Under the pieces are notes generated by a model. It was given only the letters and a program-made list of their open reading frames with translations. It ran no database searches and was not told the origin of the DNA. From Solanum dulcamara (taxonomy: Eukaryota > Streptophyta > Magnoliopsida > Solanales > Solanaceae), in assembly GCF_947179165.1 (NCBI RefSeq), contig NC_077248.1, forward strand, positions 9,483,256 to 9,547,255: a DNA stretch of 64,000 nt, read 5' to 3'. Both the position numbers and the translations under genes were made by a program. Of this stretch, positions 35,402 to 48,097 are shown one piece after another; the stretch's first letter is position 1, and the number at the start of each line of letters is the position of its first letter.

Positions 35402-38400
35402 ATGGCGAATCATAGATTTCAAGGACTAAAATGGTGGCGAAAATTGACAAGAAGAGAGTGGACTATTGCAGCAGCTTCATTAGCTATTCTAACTTTTACA
35501 CTTTCCTTCATCTCCCACTCTCACAGATACTCTAATAATTCAACGACGACTCCTAACGATTTGATAACCTTTACCCCTTTAAGCAATGCCCAAAAGAAAT
35601 CTGCCTGTAATTTTCTCTTTCTTCCAGATTTTGTTTCGCTGACTTCAATTTGTTAGTTTTAAATTTTTCTTTCTTTTTAGTATAATCGGATATGTGAGCG
35701 AGTTCAAATTGAATAGTGAAGTGGGGCAGATTTATTTTTTTTGTGATTTTTTGCAGTTTGTTTAGATGGAAGCTTACCTGGGTATCATTTGCAGAAGGGT
35801 TTTGGATCTGGGTTTGATAAATGGGTTCTTCACATTGAGGTTAGCTTTTATTTAAAATTTAACCGAGTTGATCAATTGTTGGAATGTGCTTTCTATCTTG
35901 CTATTTTGCTATTGTATTTTGTTTTGATTCAAAAACTTTTCTTTTGAGAGTAAGGTATCGGAAACTGTCTCTCTAACTCTCGAAACTAGGGGTATGATTT
36001 GCCTATATCTTACGGTGTCCCGACTCCACTTATGGGACTACTGGGTATGTTGTTGTTGTTGATCAACTGCTGAAATGAGTTAACAAAGTCACTTTTTTTA
36101 ATTTTATTTTGCGACAAAAAGTCAATCAACTAAAAGTCACTCTAGTATTGCTATATCACCACAAATATTCTCTTAGCCGGAAGATGTGTTTGCATTAACA
36201 ATTTAATGATGTGACACAATGTTTGAAGCCAAAAGAATAAAAAAACATAAATCCCGATCATTTCAACCAATGTAGGACTATTAGACTCATGAATCAGACC
36301 CGTCTTACATGGAAAAAGTCATAGTGTGTTTGAAAAAAGATGGGTGTGCACTCCAAAAAATTCATATTTATGAGAAATTGGTCATATATAGATTTGGTGA
36401 TACAAAGTGGTCCATTGTTGATGACTTTTCTTTTCCTTAGAATGATGTTATTCTCAAAGATGGGAACTTTTATGCTGTTGATAATACTGGGAGAGTTGCT
36501 TGTTAAATTGGGTGATGTGTCATTGCCTGAATTAGTAGATAAAATGCTTCTTGTTAAGTCTTGTGTGGACTTGTTGATGGTTGACTAATATTTGAGTATT
36601 GATTTTGAAGATGATCTTGGATACAATGGGGATGTTGAATTTAATGAGGAATTTGATTTTTACATGAGCGAAAGGACGTTTAAGTTTAAAGTTTAAGTGG
36701 ATAGAGATATGCAAGAGGTGGGTTGAGGTCACTAGTTTGGAGGATAGTATATTGGTCATTGAGATGTATGTTTTCTGCTTTGGCTTCTGAGCTTGATTAT
36801 GGGGGTAAAGGGATCTGTATACTCTTCAGAAATCAGTTCTTTTGGTTTTTGTACAGATAAAAGAAGGGTAAGGCAGTCAGTTTCGTGGGTCGATAGAACT
36901 ATATTGGTTAAAATGGTTGCATTTTATGTTTCCTTTTCTTCAAACATTGTGTGCCATGTCATCAAATTGTTACCAGAAATTACTTTCTGACTAAGAATAG
37001 ATTTGGTGTGTTATATCTGGTGTGACTTGCATGTATCCGGAAAGTGACTTTTCTGTTATAAATTTTAAAAAAGGACTTTCTTACTTTATCTACAATAGTT
37101 GACTGACTTTTTTGTTGCAAAATAAAGAAAGTGATTTTGTTGCACCATTTCCAATAGTTGAGTGTCCATATATGCAATCAACTCTTAATTAACTTCATCA
37201 TGTTGCTCGCAATAGTAAAAAATGTCCCTTGTAATTCTTAAATTCTTTAATAGAGTGGTAAAACACTTCAACATAGTATCCGAATAGGTAGAGGTATTGG
37301 GGTCGAGTCATATCGTTCCCACAAACAAAAAATATTCTCATGAAAAAGAAAAATCCAGCCATAAGTAAAGGGACATGTTCTCTATCTTTTGATGTGTTGA
37401 GCTTAGTTAATGGAGAAGTAGTAGCCAAGCACACAACATTATCCTGCAAATGCGATATGTCAATATTCTAGTTTGCTCTTTCCCTTTTCTTTGTTGACTT
37501 ATGATTTTGTGTTGATCTTGCATTGCAGGGTGGAGGCTGGTGTAACTCAATAGAAACATGTTCTTTTCGCCAGACAATGAAATTGGGCTCCTCAAGGTTC
37601 ATGGAGCATGAAGTTCAGTTTTTTGGGATTTTGAGCTCTGACCCATCACGAAATCCGGGTAAGCAACTGTAAGGGCAATTTAAGGATTACCCTCTTGATA
37701 TTTATCGAAAAGAAAAAACAATTGACTCCTTCCGTTCAGTTTTTAGATTTTGTTAGCTCCATGAGCATATCCTAGCTGATTTGTATTGGAGCTAACTCTA
37801 CCTTTTTAAAATCCATTGTGGATCTGTTAGCATCTTCTTGATGCCTTTATTGAAACCTCAAAACAAATAAAATGACTTAACTCCTTGATATAGTGCATTC
37901 AATGATTGTTATCATTATAATCTTGCTAGCAAATTTTCATTATGTTAATAATTGTGTTATCTTAAAGTTTGGATCCTCCAGCAGTTTCATTTACGAAACG
38001 AAGACATCAAGTTTGCAAGTACACTAGATAGCTCATCATTTTATATTTTTCTGTTGATAATGAATTAACCATCTACAGAAGTTCATGTTTGCCAAGAGGA
38101 ATAATAGGAACTTACTTGAATACTTTTCCTTCTTGACTGTCAATACTTACCACATAGTTTTTCTTTTCGTATTTGTTGATGAGAATTAGTATCACTTTTG
38201 ACAAAAAGTAGGTATTAGTATTTGACTTATTTTTGTTTTAAATGAAATTTTGCTTCATTAAGGGATCGTATGCTCTTGTTTGGCCAATTTGACTTTATTC
38301 AGATTTCTTCGACTGGAACAAGGTCAAGATACGCTATTGCGACGGCGGATCCTTTTCTGGACACCCAGACAGTGAATTTAAAGTAAGTTCATGGAACGTT

Positions 38401-41400
38401 TATTAAAGACTATGAAGGTTGTGTTTTTCCATGACATGCATCAAGAAGATGAGGAAAAGAAGGCAAAGAAAGCATTGAGTACCTATGTTTCTGTTCATTT
38501 ATGGCAGAATGGAACAAAATTCTTCTTCAGAGGCCAGGTTATTTGGGAAGCAGTAATGGATGAACTCTTGTCAATAGGACTTTCTAATGCTAAAAAGGTA
38601 TTCTTTTTCTCTTTGTCTCATTCAATTTTTAGTTTTTTCAATTCTCAGTTAGATAAAACGTTTTGCTCTGTCCTCTCCCCCACCCCCCACCCCCTAATTT
38701 TTTCAGTGAATTTCTTTCGTTTGTTCTGAAGTAGTATTGTAATATCTAACAGATTTTCAATTCAAAAAGTACACCATTCTGAATTTATAGTTCTAATCAA
38801 TATACCGTATCTTTCTAAGTGCACCAAGAGGTGATTACTTCTTTTTCTTCATTAGAAAAAAGGTTGTTATTGCTTTTATTGGAGTACTGGACCTTGTCAC
38901 CTAGAAGTCCAAGACTTGCACCTTTTTATGTCTAACTTTGCAGGCACTTCTTTCGGGATGTTCCGCTGGAGGTTTGGCAACTCTCATACATTGTGATGAC
39001 TTCCGAGAGATTTTACCCAAGGATGCCAATGTCAAATGCCTTGTTGATGCAGGTTTTTTCCTTAATGAGTATGTCTCCTAGATAACACTGTGCATATAAA
39101 CGTTCCAATCACTAATATATCTATTTCTGGATCTTGACTCTCAAACATGATTAATATACCTGTTCCTGGAAGAAGGTATACTTTCAAAGCTAGAACGTGA
39201 TTTTGGAATAAGAAAGTTATAGGAAGAAAATTGATGGTATTAATCAATTCTTTAGTTATTCATTGTAAAAGATTGCCAGGAAATAATGAAATATTAGCTA
39301 ATGAATGAGCTAATATGCCTGCAACTGAGAAAACTAAATAAAAAGCACCAGTTACTGCTAAAAATTAGGTAAATAGATGTGCCAATACCTTTAAGCTTTT
39401 AAATAGTACTCCAAAGATAGCCAGGAAAGGGTGGAGTTTGAAATGCTGAATGAGCTCATATGCCGACAACTGAAAAAAAAATTAAAGGTGCAAACTCTCA
39501 TGCTAAAAACTTAATAATAGGTGAGGACTGGCTCACCATAATAGATCGGAATCTCATACTGTAATAGGTGACAAAATTTCAATGAAGAAAATATATGACT
39601 AACTGGGGCTGGAGGAAACTATGGAACATCTTGGTATGTTGATCATTTTGTACGAAAGAGTTACCTTTTCCTTTAAATACAGACTCTAATCAAATATTGA
39701 AGAAGATACCTTTTGTCGAAAAGTTTGCACTAAGATTTGTAAAATGAGATGGACAATTTCACCTCCAATAAAGTAGAGTTGTACCCATTCAAAGAACTGT
39801 TAGGTTTCTTAAGCATGTAGTCCAAATTTGAATCAACTCTTAAGTCTATTATTGCTTTCACTATTTCAGAAAGGATGTTGCTGGAAGTCCCACCATTGAG
39901 CGATTTTATCAAGATGTCGTTAACCTCCAGGTTTTTTCTATTACTACAGAAGCTAATTTTCTGTTTTAGTTTTTTTTTTTTTTTTTTTGTGCGCATGCTT
40001 TTTTTCCTTCTGTGTTTGTGATCGGTTGTCTCAACATATTTATTCCATCTTCCTTTTAGAACCTGGTCATATTCCAATGTGATGAATGATCCTTAAGGTG
40101 TAATTAGATGGGAGTTACTAAATGTATGTTGATGGAGAAATTATTGATGTAAAAATACGAGGAAAACACAATTCAACTTGGAATTGAATAGTTGAAACAG
40201 TTTCATTTCATAATTTGTTGCATATGACCAACAGAAATGGAATAGAAAATTAGAAGTGGTTTTTATGCATTTTTTATGGTGCAAATGGATATTGTTGAAT
40301 CAGAATCTCGAGAGGTCTAACTGAGAAAGTCTGTAACTAACTTAATTGTTTGTCCTACAAACTGTTTGTAGTGTGTATGATAAGTTTTGTACATGGTACA
40401 TTCTACTAAGAATTATGAAGGTCCTAAGATTTATATAAAAAAGGGCAGCTCGGTGCACTAAGCTCCTGCTATGTGCGGGTCTAGGAAAGGACCGGACCAT
40501 GTAATGGGTAAATGTAGCTTGAAACCTGATACAACTCGATTTCTACTTCTGAACCAAATAGAAATCCCAGAAAGGGATTCATTATATATATATATATATA
40601 TATAAAGAGATCCCAGAAAGGGAAAAGACTGCAAAACGTTTTATAAGTGATGCAATGATTTAAGGTTTTACTTCTGTGAGGAAAGGGGAAGAAGGTGTTT
40701 TCCCTCATCAGTTGTACAAGCATCATAAGAACACATGAATATGAATGGTGATTTAGTTTTCTTCTTACTGGTTCTCTATAGAGGTGATGGAAGAATGTTT
40801 CTGCTGAATCTCCGCTGCTTGATCAACAAAATGTTGTTACTAATCAGTGGCATAATTTCTAAAGTGCAGTTTGAGCAAATTACAATGTTTATGAAGTACC
40901 TATAAACCTGGTTTTTTAATTGCAATTTCCAACTATTGTAGTTATCAACTATTTATTCGTGTACCCTGTTTCTTGATTGCATTTGTTCTAATTTCTCACT
41001 CAAACCTGATTGCAATTTGATCGTTCTCAGGGTGTGGCAAAAAGTTTAAAGAAGGATTGCACGTCAAGATTGGAACCCTACAAGGTGCCCTTTACTATTT
41101 ATAATGGACATACTAACATTAATTATTCTTTTACAATTCACCCTTTCTCTACTGCAACTTTATGTTGGCCTCATTGTTCAGTGTTTTTTCCCTCAAGAAT
41201 TTATAAGCAACATAAAGACCCCTGTTTTCGTTGTTCAACCAGGATATGATTTTTGGCAGGCAAGTTTTCGTTCCATGTTGTTTCAGCTTCTAGTTAATAT
41301 TTTTTTCTTTCTAAATGCTCTAATAACTTACTGTTTATACTTCCAGATACAGAACATCTTGGTACCTGGTTCATCAGATCCACATCGAAGTTGGTTCAAA

Positions 41401-42948
41401 TGCAAGCTAAATATCAACAACTGTAATTCCAAACAGCTTGAAGTCCTGCAAGGTGAATACTTGCATCTAAAAACAGCAATTGCAGTTATCGCAACCAGGC
41501 TTTTCATTTGAGGAGTCTAGGGATTAGGATGCTTGCTATGTTGTCACCTTATGAAATTATTCATTATCTACAGATTTCCGAAATTCTTTGCTCAAAACGC
41601 TCGATGGATTTCACAAAAGTCCAGAAGGGGGCATGTTCATAAATTCTTGCTTTATACATTGCCAAACATGGGTTACTGAGACATGGCATTCTCCTCGTTC
41701 TCCAAAAATCAATAACAAAGTAAGTTTCCCTTTATTCTATCTACGGGTCTGAAGGTTTTTCGAATTTTATCATCATAGCTTTTAGTAAGTTGCACATACT
41801 GTTAATAGATAAAATCAGACCCAATGTTCACCATGCACCTAACAGTTAGAGATAGCAAGATGGATAAGCGGTTGGTAGATGGGAAAGGTAATTATTAACT
41901 GTTCCCATCTGTGATCCACCCTTTTACCCATTCACCAACAGTGAAAACTAAAATTGTTAGAAACCAAAGTAAGAGACACTCGAAAAGTTAATGAACATCT
42001 AACTTAATGTGCAGTTAGACCTGAAAGCTTATGTTAGATCTTTCTAAAGATCAATTATGCTAATATTTTACTCCATATGTAACCGTAAATGGTGGGGTTT
42101 TGCTAAATAGTTTGCTTCAAAGCCTTCTTGAGGAATTATGTTAGGTTTGAACTTGACATAAAGGATATTTGATTAGGATCACACTAAGTATGCTGTTGTT
42201 GTTGGGCTAGAATAATTTAATGCTACCTTCTCTTCAAGATCTCATCGTGCTAGTGCATTTCGGAATTGCTTTGTACCATGTCCTAGAATAGGACAAGCTT
42301 ACACCAATTCTTTCTTCAGACTATATCAATATCTTCTCCAGTCTTTTCTCCGTTTCTGAGACCACATATCTGTTATATCCAGAGACCACTCTAAGAAGAT
42401 GTAGCTAATCAACCTTTCTTGCTTTCATTTATAGCATGAATTTGTTTCACCACATTTAGGGTGGTACCATTGACTGCAAGGTGCCAGCTATTCTAATATT
42501 AAGGAGAGTTAGTACTCAAGACTAGTCATGTCGCATTCCTAAAGCCCGTGGTTGAGAGTTATTGCTCTTGAAAAAAATAGCATACAAGCAGAAATCTAAA
42601 ACTCGATGCAGTAGATATCTGGCTTGTCTATTTTTTTTCGTAATTTGGGAATAGCTTCGAGCTTAAACCGATGAACTCAATCCAAGCTGAGAAATAGGAG
42701 GAATGGAGTTTGGGAAAGTTTGCTCAACTAAGCTTCTGGAATTCATTCATTAGAAATGAAAAAAGTCTTTCCAAAGCTCAATATATACACACATGTCCTC
42801 ATTAACTTCACTAACCGTTTTCCGGATCATTGAGCAGACAATTGCAGAGGCTGTAGGAGACTGGTACTTCAACCGTAAAGAGGCAAAACATATTGATTGT
42901 CCATTTCCATGCAATCCTACTTGCTATAATATGGATTTTACTCGATGA
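35402..42948 (+). CDS. Pectin acetylesterase, membrane-anchored (422 aa, 12 exons)
   Basis: A carbohydrate esterase family 13 enzyme, which removes O-acetyl groups from pectin and so tunes wall stiffness and digestibility. Exons: 35402-35606, 35757-35839, 37529-37658, 38303-38382, 38508-38597, 38944-39068, 39870-39930, 41031-41084, 41182-41259, 41347-41452, 41574-41719 and 42838-42948. They sum to 1269 nt in one frame. Residues 1-30 are basic, then a hydrophobic segment ([18 protein letters not shown]) acts as signal anchor, as in type II Golgi or secretory proteins. Family motifs: [30 protein letters not shown], the nucleophile SGCSAGG, an acidic residue in QPGYDFW and the late INSCFIHCQ histidine. 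It ends with DWYFNR and [14 protein letters not shown]. Length is normal for plants. All junctions are GT-AG except the GC donor after exon 9. Confidence 0.95.
35945..36062 (+). repeat. TS-type SINE in pectin acetylesterase intron 2
   Basis: Diverged 3' part of a TS SINE: AAGGTATCGGAAACTGTCTC, GGTATGATTTGCC, GTCCCGACTCCACTTATGGG and ACTACTGGGTATG followed by (TTG)n ending near 36060. Same orientation as the host gene. Confidence 0.75.
39306..39530 (+). repeat. Diverged tandem duplication in intron 6
   Basis: Two related blocks starting near 39307 (GAGCTAATATGCCTGCAACT) and 39452 (GAGCTCATATGCCGACAACT), each followed by AAA-rich sequence and TGCTAAAAA. The offset is about 145 bp. Non-coding. 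Confidence 0.5.
40436..40502 (+). repeat. Fragment of a tRNA-derived SINE-like repeat
   Basis: AAGGGCAGCTCGGTGCACTA, AGCTCCTGCTATGTGCGGGT and AAAGGACCGGACCA match the start of a widespread plant interspersed repeat I know from many gene introns. Only the first 60-odd bases are kept. It lies in intron 7 of the pectin acetylesterase gene. Confidence 0.6.
40584..40606. repeat. (AT)n microsatellite
   Basis: An uninterrupted AT dinucleotide run of about eleven units in intron 7 of the pectin acetylesterase gene, likely length-variable. Confidence 0.85.
41260..41346 (+). other. GC-AG intron in the pectin acetylesterase gene
   Basis: Exon 9 ends TTTTTGGCAG and the intron begins GCAAGTTTTC, the strong non-canonical GC donor context (AG|GCAAGT). 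The acceptor is CTTCCAG. Splicing here yields the conserved DFWQIQN without a frame change, so the GC donor is needed for the product. Confidence 0.85.
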
Positions 42949-43616
42949 TGACAGGCCAGTTGCTGCAGGTTTACTGATATCTTATGTTATGCTCTATTTG
43001 ACTGTACTTTGTGGGAGATTTTTATGCAAATATGAGAAACCATGATTCAGGCAGACAGGTTGAAGGTATGCAGCCAGAGTATTCTTGTTTTTCCCTCTAT
43101 TGTGAGCATTCTGGAATCGCGACGTTAATAGTGAAAGCTCACCTGCCATAATTTTAGTCTGGAGTTTATCTATAACCTTGAGATCAACAACTTCATTTGA
43201 AAGTGTTGTTCCTATAGTTTGTTCCTTACCACAAGTAAACCGTTGGAAAGATTTAATTTTTGATATTTGATCTTTTTACTATTTTAAAAGGCAAAAATTT
43301 GAATATATTACAAGTGACTATTACTTATTTTTTGATTCACCTCTTGTAAATGGAGCAATACTCTATAATGTTAAATGTAGTTCTAATTTTCATTTGTGGT
43401 CAAGATAGATAAAAGGTTGAATCCCCCAAAATAGGAAGGAGTTTTTCTCTAAAAATAATGTTTTTTTGCGTCTTTTGGGGGTTAAAAAACGACTTTTGTG
43501 GATTATTAATTTTTTCAACAGATAAAGTAGAACTTTAACTACTAAAAGATCACTATTTTTCAATTGATATTTTAATTGAATAAGTGAGAAAAGAAAAAAA
43601 TATTCAATAGTTATTT
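42949..43616. other. 3' flank of the pectin acetylesterase gene
   Basis: 3' UTR and AT-rich flank up to the broken end of the downstream Copia element. Nothing else recognised. Confidence 0.5.
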
Positions 43617-46407
43617 CTAGTGTTTCAAAGAGCAGACACACAGGGTTACTGGGTAGAGGGGACTTGAAAACTGATGTACGAAGGTTAAAGGACCTCTTAG
43701 GCTTATAGATCTCATGCTGACTCCTAGTAACAGGACTGGTGGGTAGACTAGAGGGAGAGACGGGAGTGGGTGGAGGAGGAGAGCTAGGTAGGAGAGCAAA
43801 AAAAGACGTTGGGGTCGACCCAGCAGGCAACGAAGGAGCGATCTGCCCAGGTGAGGGGGCAGAGCCGTTGGTTGGGCACAGCGAGATGGGCAGCGGTGCG
43901 GGAGAAAGGTGGTGATCCGGCAGGTTTGTGGAGGTAGTGAAATGACGAACCACATAGGGAGATGGTCCATCGTCTAAAAATTGATATGTGTGATTTTGAG
44001 GAGTATGTAACTTGGCAAAAGAAAATTGTGTCTCATCAAATATTATGTGACAGCTAATGATGATTTTTTGAGATGACAAATCAAAACATTTATACGCACG
44101 ATGATGTGACGGATATTTCAAAAAAAAAAACGGGGTTGATCGGGGTTGAAGTTTGTATATGAGTGTGGAGGGAATGAGAGGATAACATAAACACCCAAAT
44201 ACACGATGATGGGAATAAGAGGAATCTTTTCAATAAAGAATGCGAACAGGGAATTGATAGTTTACCGGTTTATGAGGAAGGATGTTGAGAACATAAGTTA
44301 TCATTTGCAAAGCATGATGCCAAAAGTAAGGAGGAAGGGAAGCATGGGCCAATAAGGTACGAACAATGTTATTAATTGTACGGATTTGTCTTTTGGCTTT
44401 CCCGTTTAGAGGAGATGTGTGAGGACATGAAAATCGAAATGACAGACCATTGGCTCTATAGAAGTCCCAAAAGGGGCCATTATCAAATTTCTTGTCATTA
44501 TCACATTGAATATTCTTGATGTCCCGCTCAAAGTGAGTTCGAATAAATGTCTTGAAAGTTAAAAATGTGGAAAAGGTTTGTGATTTGTGCGATAAAGGAA
44601 ACGTCCACAAGAATTTAGAATAATCATCCATAAACAAGACATAATATCGATGACCTGAGGAACTCAAAACGGGTGATGTCCAAAGATCACTATGTATAAC
44701 ATCAAATGGCATAAAAGTGCTAGAACTCAAAGCATAAAATGGCAACTTAACATGTTTTCCAAGAGAACAAGAATGACAAGTACAAACATCTCTACTTGGA
44801 TTACAATCAATCAATTTATTCTTCCTAAGGGAATTCAACAGAGGTGCTCCCGGGTGACCCAAACGAACATGCCAAAGAGATTGTGCCAAAGCAGCAAAAG
44901 TAGATGGTGAAGTGACTGGATTGGTGATCGGATAAAGCTCTCCCCGACTGTTACACCTCATTACCAGCCTTCTCGTCTGAAAATCCTTCACAGAAAATTC
45001 AAAGGGATCAAAATTAATAGAGACAGAGTTATCAGTGGTAAATTTGCAGACAGACACCAAATTTTTAACTAGGTGAGGAGCATCAAGGACATTGTTTAAG
45101 TGCAATGAAGGACATGGGGAAGACAAAGTCGTGTGACCATAGCCATGAATTGGAATTGATTGACCATTACCAATAATTATACCACGTTTATTGCTCTTAT
45201 TAAAATAAGACGTGAGGTTACCTTGTGTGGATATCATGTGAGAAGTGGCGCCGGTGTCCATGTACCAATTTGCATCTGGAGGAGTGATCCTAAGAGTATC
45301 CATGGCGGCTTCAATGTCTGTAGGAGTAGGGGCTGTCGTGTAGGCCTGCTGAGGTTAGGGGCTAAGAACACCCGCTCGTGGTGGCTGCTGTTGTCCATAA
45401 TTGGGTCGGAACCAAGAAGTTGAAGGATATGGACACGGTGGTATAGCCCAAGGACCTCATGATGCCATCCACGACCACTGCTGCCCGCCAGCCCATGGAG
45501 AATAAGGCGGAGGGTTCTGCCCCGCTGACTGCTGCCTAGTGCTGCGGCTGTTGCCGCCTTCTAGATGACCACCATGGCCTGTATTACTGCCATTGGTGGC
45601 AGTTCTTTTGCCGCCTCCATGACCACCATTGTTGCCGCGATATTTTCCCCCATTATTGCTTCGGTTGTGATTCTTTTTTCCACCATTAGAATTGCGGTTG
45701 GAAGAGGAATTATCAAGAACATCAGGAGGACCCTCGGACGAGCGAGCAACTAAGGCAGCGAAGGAGCTTTGGGTCGTTTTCTTAGCACGGTCAACCTCCT
45801 CAAGAGTGAGCATCGAACGGGCTTGATAAAATTGAGGCAATGGGTCACGTTGGCAAATAAGAGTGGCCACACCTTGGTAGGGCTCGGTAAGGCCAGAGGC
45901 CAGTTGAAGAACTAGTCGATCGTTAGCAACCGGGGAGCCGACATTCTTGAGTTGATCCGACAGAGATTTGAGATGTTGACAATAGGCAGAGACATTCGAA
46001 AAATCTATCATGTCGACATGAGTGAAGTCGTACTCAAGGGTGACAACACGAGAGTGTTTGTTATCCTAGAATATGTCACGCAAGCGATTACAAGCCTCCA
46101 TCGCCGTGGTGTCGGGTTCAAGAATTGTATGCAAAAGATCATGAGAGATAGTAGCGTAAAGCCATTGGAGAACGGTGGCGTCCAAGGTGGACCACAGTTC
46201 TTTGTCCTCCTCTTGTTGAGGCCGTTTCTCCGTGCCCGCTGCCGGAGGAATAATATGATCAATCACCCGATGGGATCTTGCATGAATCTTAAAGAGTTCC
46301 GCCCATGTGGAATATTGTATGTTCTTCATTTCAAGAGTGATGGAAACATGGTTCTTAATGTTGGATACAACAAGAGCAGGATGAAAGGAAGATTTGGAGT
46401 TAGACAT
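43617..46407 (-). pseudogene. Partial Copia gag-integrase
   Basis: Gag starts at 46407 (MSNSKSSFHPALVV) and breaks at a stop near 46066. It continues in another frame 45457-46011 with [12 protein letters not shown] and a Gly/Asn-rich tail. Protease and integrase are open over 44230-45303: NWYMDTGATSHM (protease D-T-G), LWHVRLGHPG, HSDLWTSPV and CDNDKKFDN. The last shows DNDKKFDN where D-N-G-x-E-F is usual, and SPLNGKAKRQIRTINN replaces the usual NGVAERKHR. Downstream the frame 43617-44121 is the Pro/Ser-rich linker ending SPVTRSQHEIYKPKR. No reverse transcriptase follows. Confidence 0.85.
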
Positions 46408-46506
46408 GGTGATTGAGAAGAGAGGAAGAGGGAGAGGAGGGGTCGGCGGTAGCAGGAATCCGAGAAGAAGAAGAAGGTCGGATCGTGCCCTAGAAATCTG
46501 ATACCA

Positions 46507-46705
46507 TGAAAGAGATTAATCCCTCGATTTATTTCATTAACCTCAATAGCTTATATACACAAATACAAGAGTATAATTAGGATATAATTAAGGAAATTAA
46601 ATATCACTGTATTAGGAACTAAATAAACTAAATATCTCTATATTAGAAACTAAATATATACAATGTGTTACAATCTGTCAGAATATATTTTCATATATTC
46701 TAACA
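46507..46705 (-). repeat. LTR of the truncated Copia
   Basis: The inner end TGAAAGAGATT abuts the initiator-Met primer site and the outer end reads ATTCTAACA. 199 bp. No second copy lies in the window. Confidence 0.8.
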
Positions 46706-47401
46706 CATTTTTATTTGAAGAATCTCAACGAGAGAATATAACTTTTGTAATTCATTGTGAAAAGAAAAGGAAAAATACTTACAAGTATACCTTTTAACTT
46801 TAACAATTGTTCAACATTTTGTGTTGTATCATTTGATAGTAGTGTGCATTTTGTCCAATTTCATAAAACTCTACCAGATGAGTTTAATTTTAGATAGGGT
46901 TTTTGAACAATAATCTATCCTAAATTCTAGCTCATGTGTATATAAAGACTAATATATATCTTTGAGATATCTCAAATATTTCATAAACTTTTGGGATATT
47001 CAATATTCATAAAAAGATCAAGATATAGTTGAATTCTTCTTGATATTTCGAGAAGATCCACAAAATCCTCTTTATATGAAGATCACATAAATCTTAAGGA
47101 GGTCCAAATCATTCTACGTTTAAGAAATATGTTATTAACTGCCTTCAAATTACAGAGAAAATTCAGGAAAAAAAATAATCAAGGAACAAATAAAATTGTA
47201 CCTACATCGTTTTACCAATAAAAAAATTTCATCATATTTTATTTGTGGTTGTAATTTATGGTCGAACTTCTTTTCTTTCCTCAGAGTTGGAATCTCACTA
47301 ACCTCCCTATTTTATGTCATTTTAAAATTAATTGCGAACACTTTTAATTTTACATTTTTTTTAAACTTTCCACCCCCATTTGCACAATTGCCAATGGAGA
47401 G
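46706..47401. other. AT-rich intergenic DNA
   Basis: No gene or recognised repeat between the truncated Copia and the solo LTR. Confidence 0.5.
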
Positions 47402-48092
47402 TGTTGGAGTAACATTTTAATATTTAGAATATATTAAAGTTGCTTCATATTGTATTGCCAATGTTCGTGAAAATGTGTTGTTGCACGTTGGAGTGCATTA
47501 CTTCTCACATTAAGTTGTGGTGAAATGAGCCAATAATTTTCCATATAACTCTTGTAACCTCTATCTTTTTCACTCTTTATTCTATTTTTATATCTCATGT
47601 AGCATATAGCTCATTCACTTACCCTATTAAGTATTCCACTATAAATAGTGATGGTCTTCTTTGTGTTGTGAAGATCAAGAGATATACAAGACAAGAAAAA
47701 CATAAAGTGGAAAAGAGGAAGAGTATTATATTGTGTTTATATTGAGGTTAGTGCAGTGAAAGAGAGAGTTGAGACAAAGAAAATCTTTTAAGTTTTCAAC
47801 TATATTCACTATATAAAAGAGAGTATATTATGTTGAAGGAAGGTGTTCTGATAATGGAGTTTTAGACTCTTAAACTAATCCGGAGTTGTTTGAGTTGTAT
47901 GACATTGTTGGGTTGTTGTATTTTGGAGGGGACAAGTCAAGAGTATTACGGCTGGATCGGTGTAGATTATGCCGCAGTGAACTTAAATCTCTTTAAAGAG
48001 AGCGAGATATCCGCGCCTAATACATTTTTATTCATTTTGTTATTTTATTTTTCAATTATAATTTATTGTATTTGTGGTATATAACTCTAACA
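47402..48092 (+). mobile_element. Solo LTR, probably Copia type (691 bp)
   Basis: Begins TGTTGGAGTAACATTTTAAT and ends ATATAACTCTAACA, flanked by GAGAG (47397-47401) and AAGAG (48093-48097), a 5-bp target duplication with one mismatch. A TATA-like CACTATAAATAG lies near 47638. The U5-like segment GGCTGGATCGGTGTAGATTA resembles Tnt1-like LTRs. No primer site or internal coding sequence follows. Confidence 0.75.
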
Positions 48093-48097
48093 AAGAG

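Larger units (their letters stand above)
43617..46705 (-). mobile_element. Copia element truncated before reverse transcriptase
   Basis: Read on the minus strand. 5' LTR 46507-46705 (199 bp, TGTTAGAATATATG to AATCTCTTTCA), then the primer site TGGTATCAGAT (complement at 46496-46506), then gag, protease and integrase. The similarity ends at about 43617 in the linker after integrase. Reverse transcriptase, RNase H and the 3' LTR are missing. It is a different family from the two Copia copies at 20-35 kb. Confidence 0.88.

Noticed and set aside
38391..38729. 112-codon frame spanning pectin acetylesterase intron 4 and exon 5
   Set aside because: Only the stretch after 38508 is exonic; the upstream part is intron read-through.
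43390..43616. Continuation of the truncated Copia frame as reverse transcriptase
   Set aside because: The peptide after about 43617 has no reverse-transcriptase motif and the DNA turns AT-rich.
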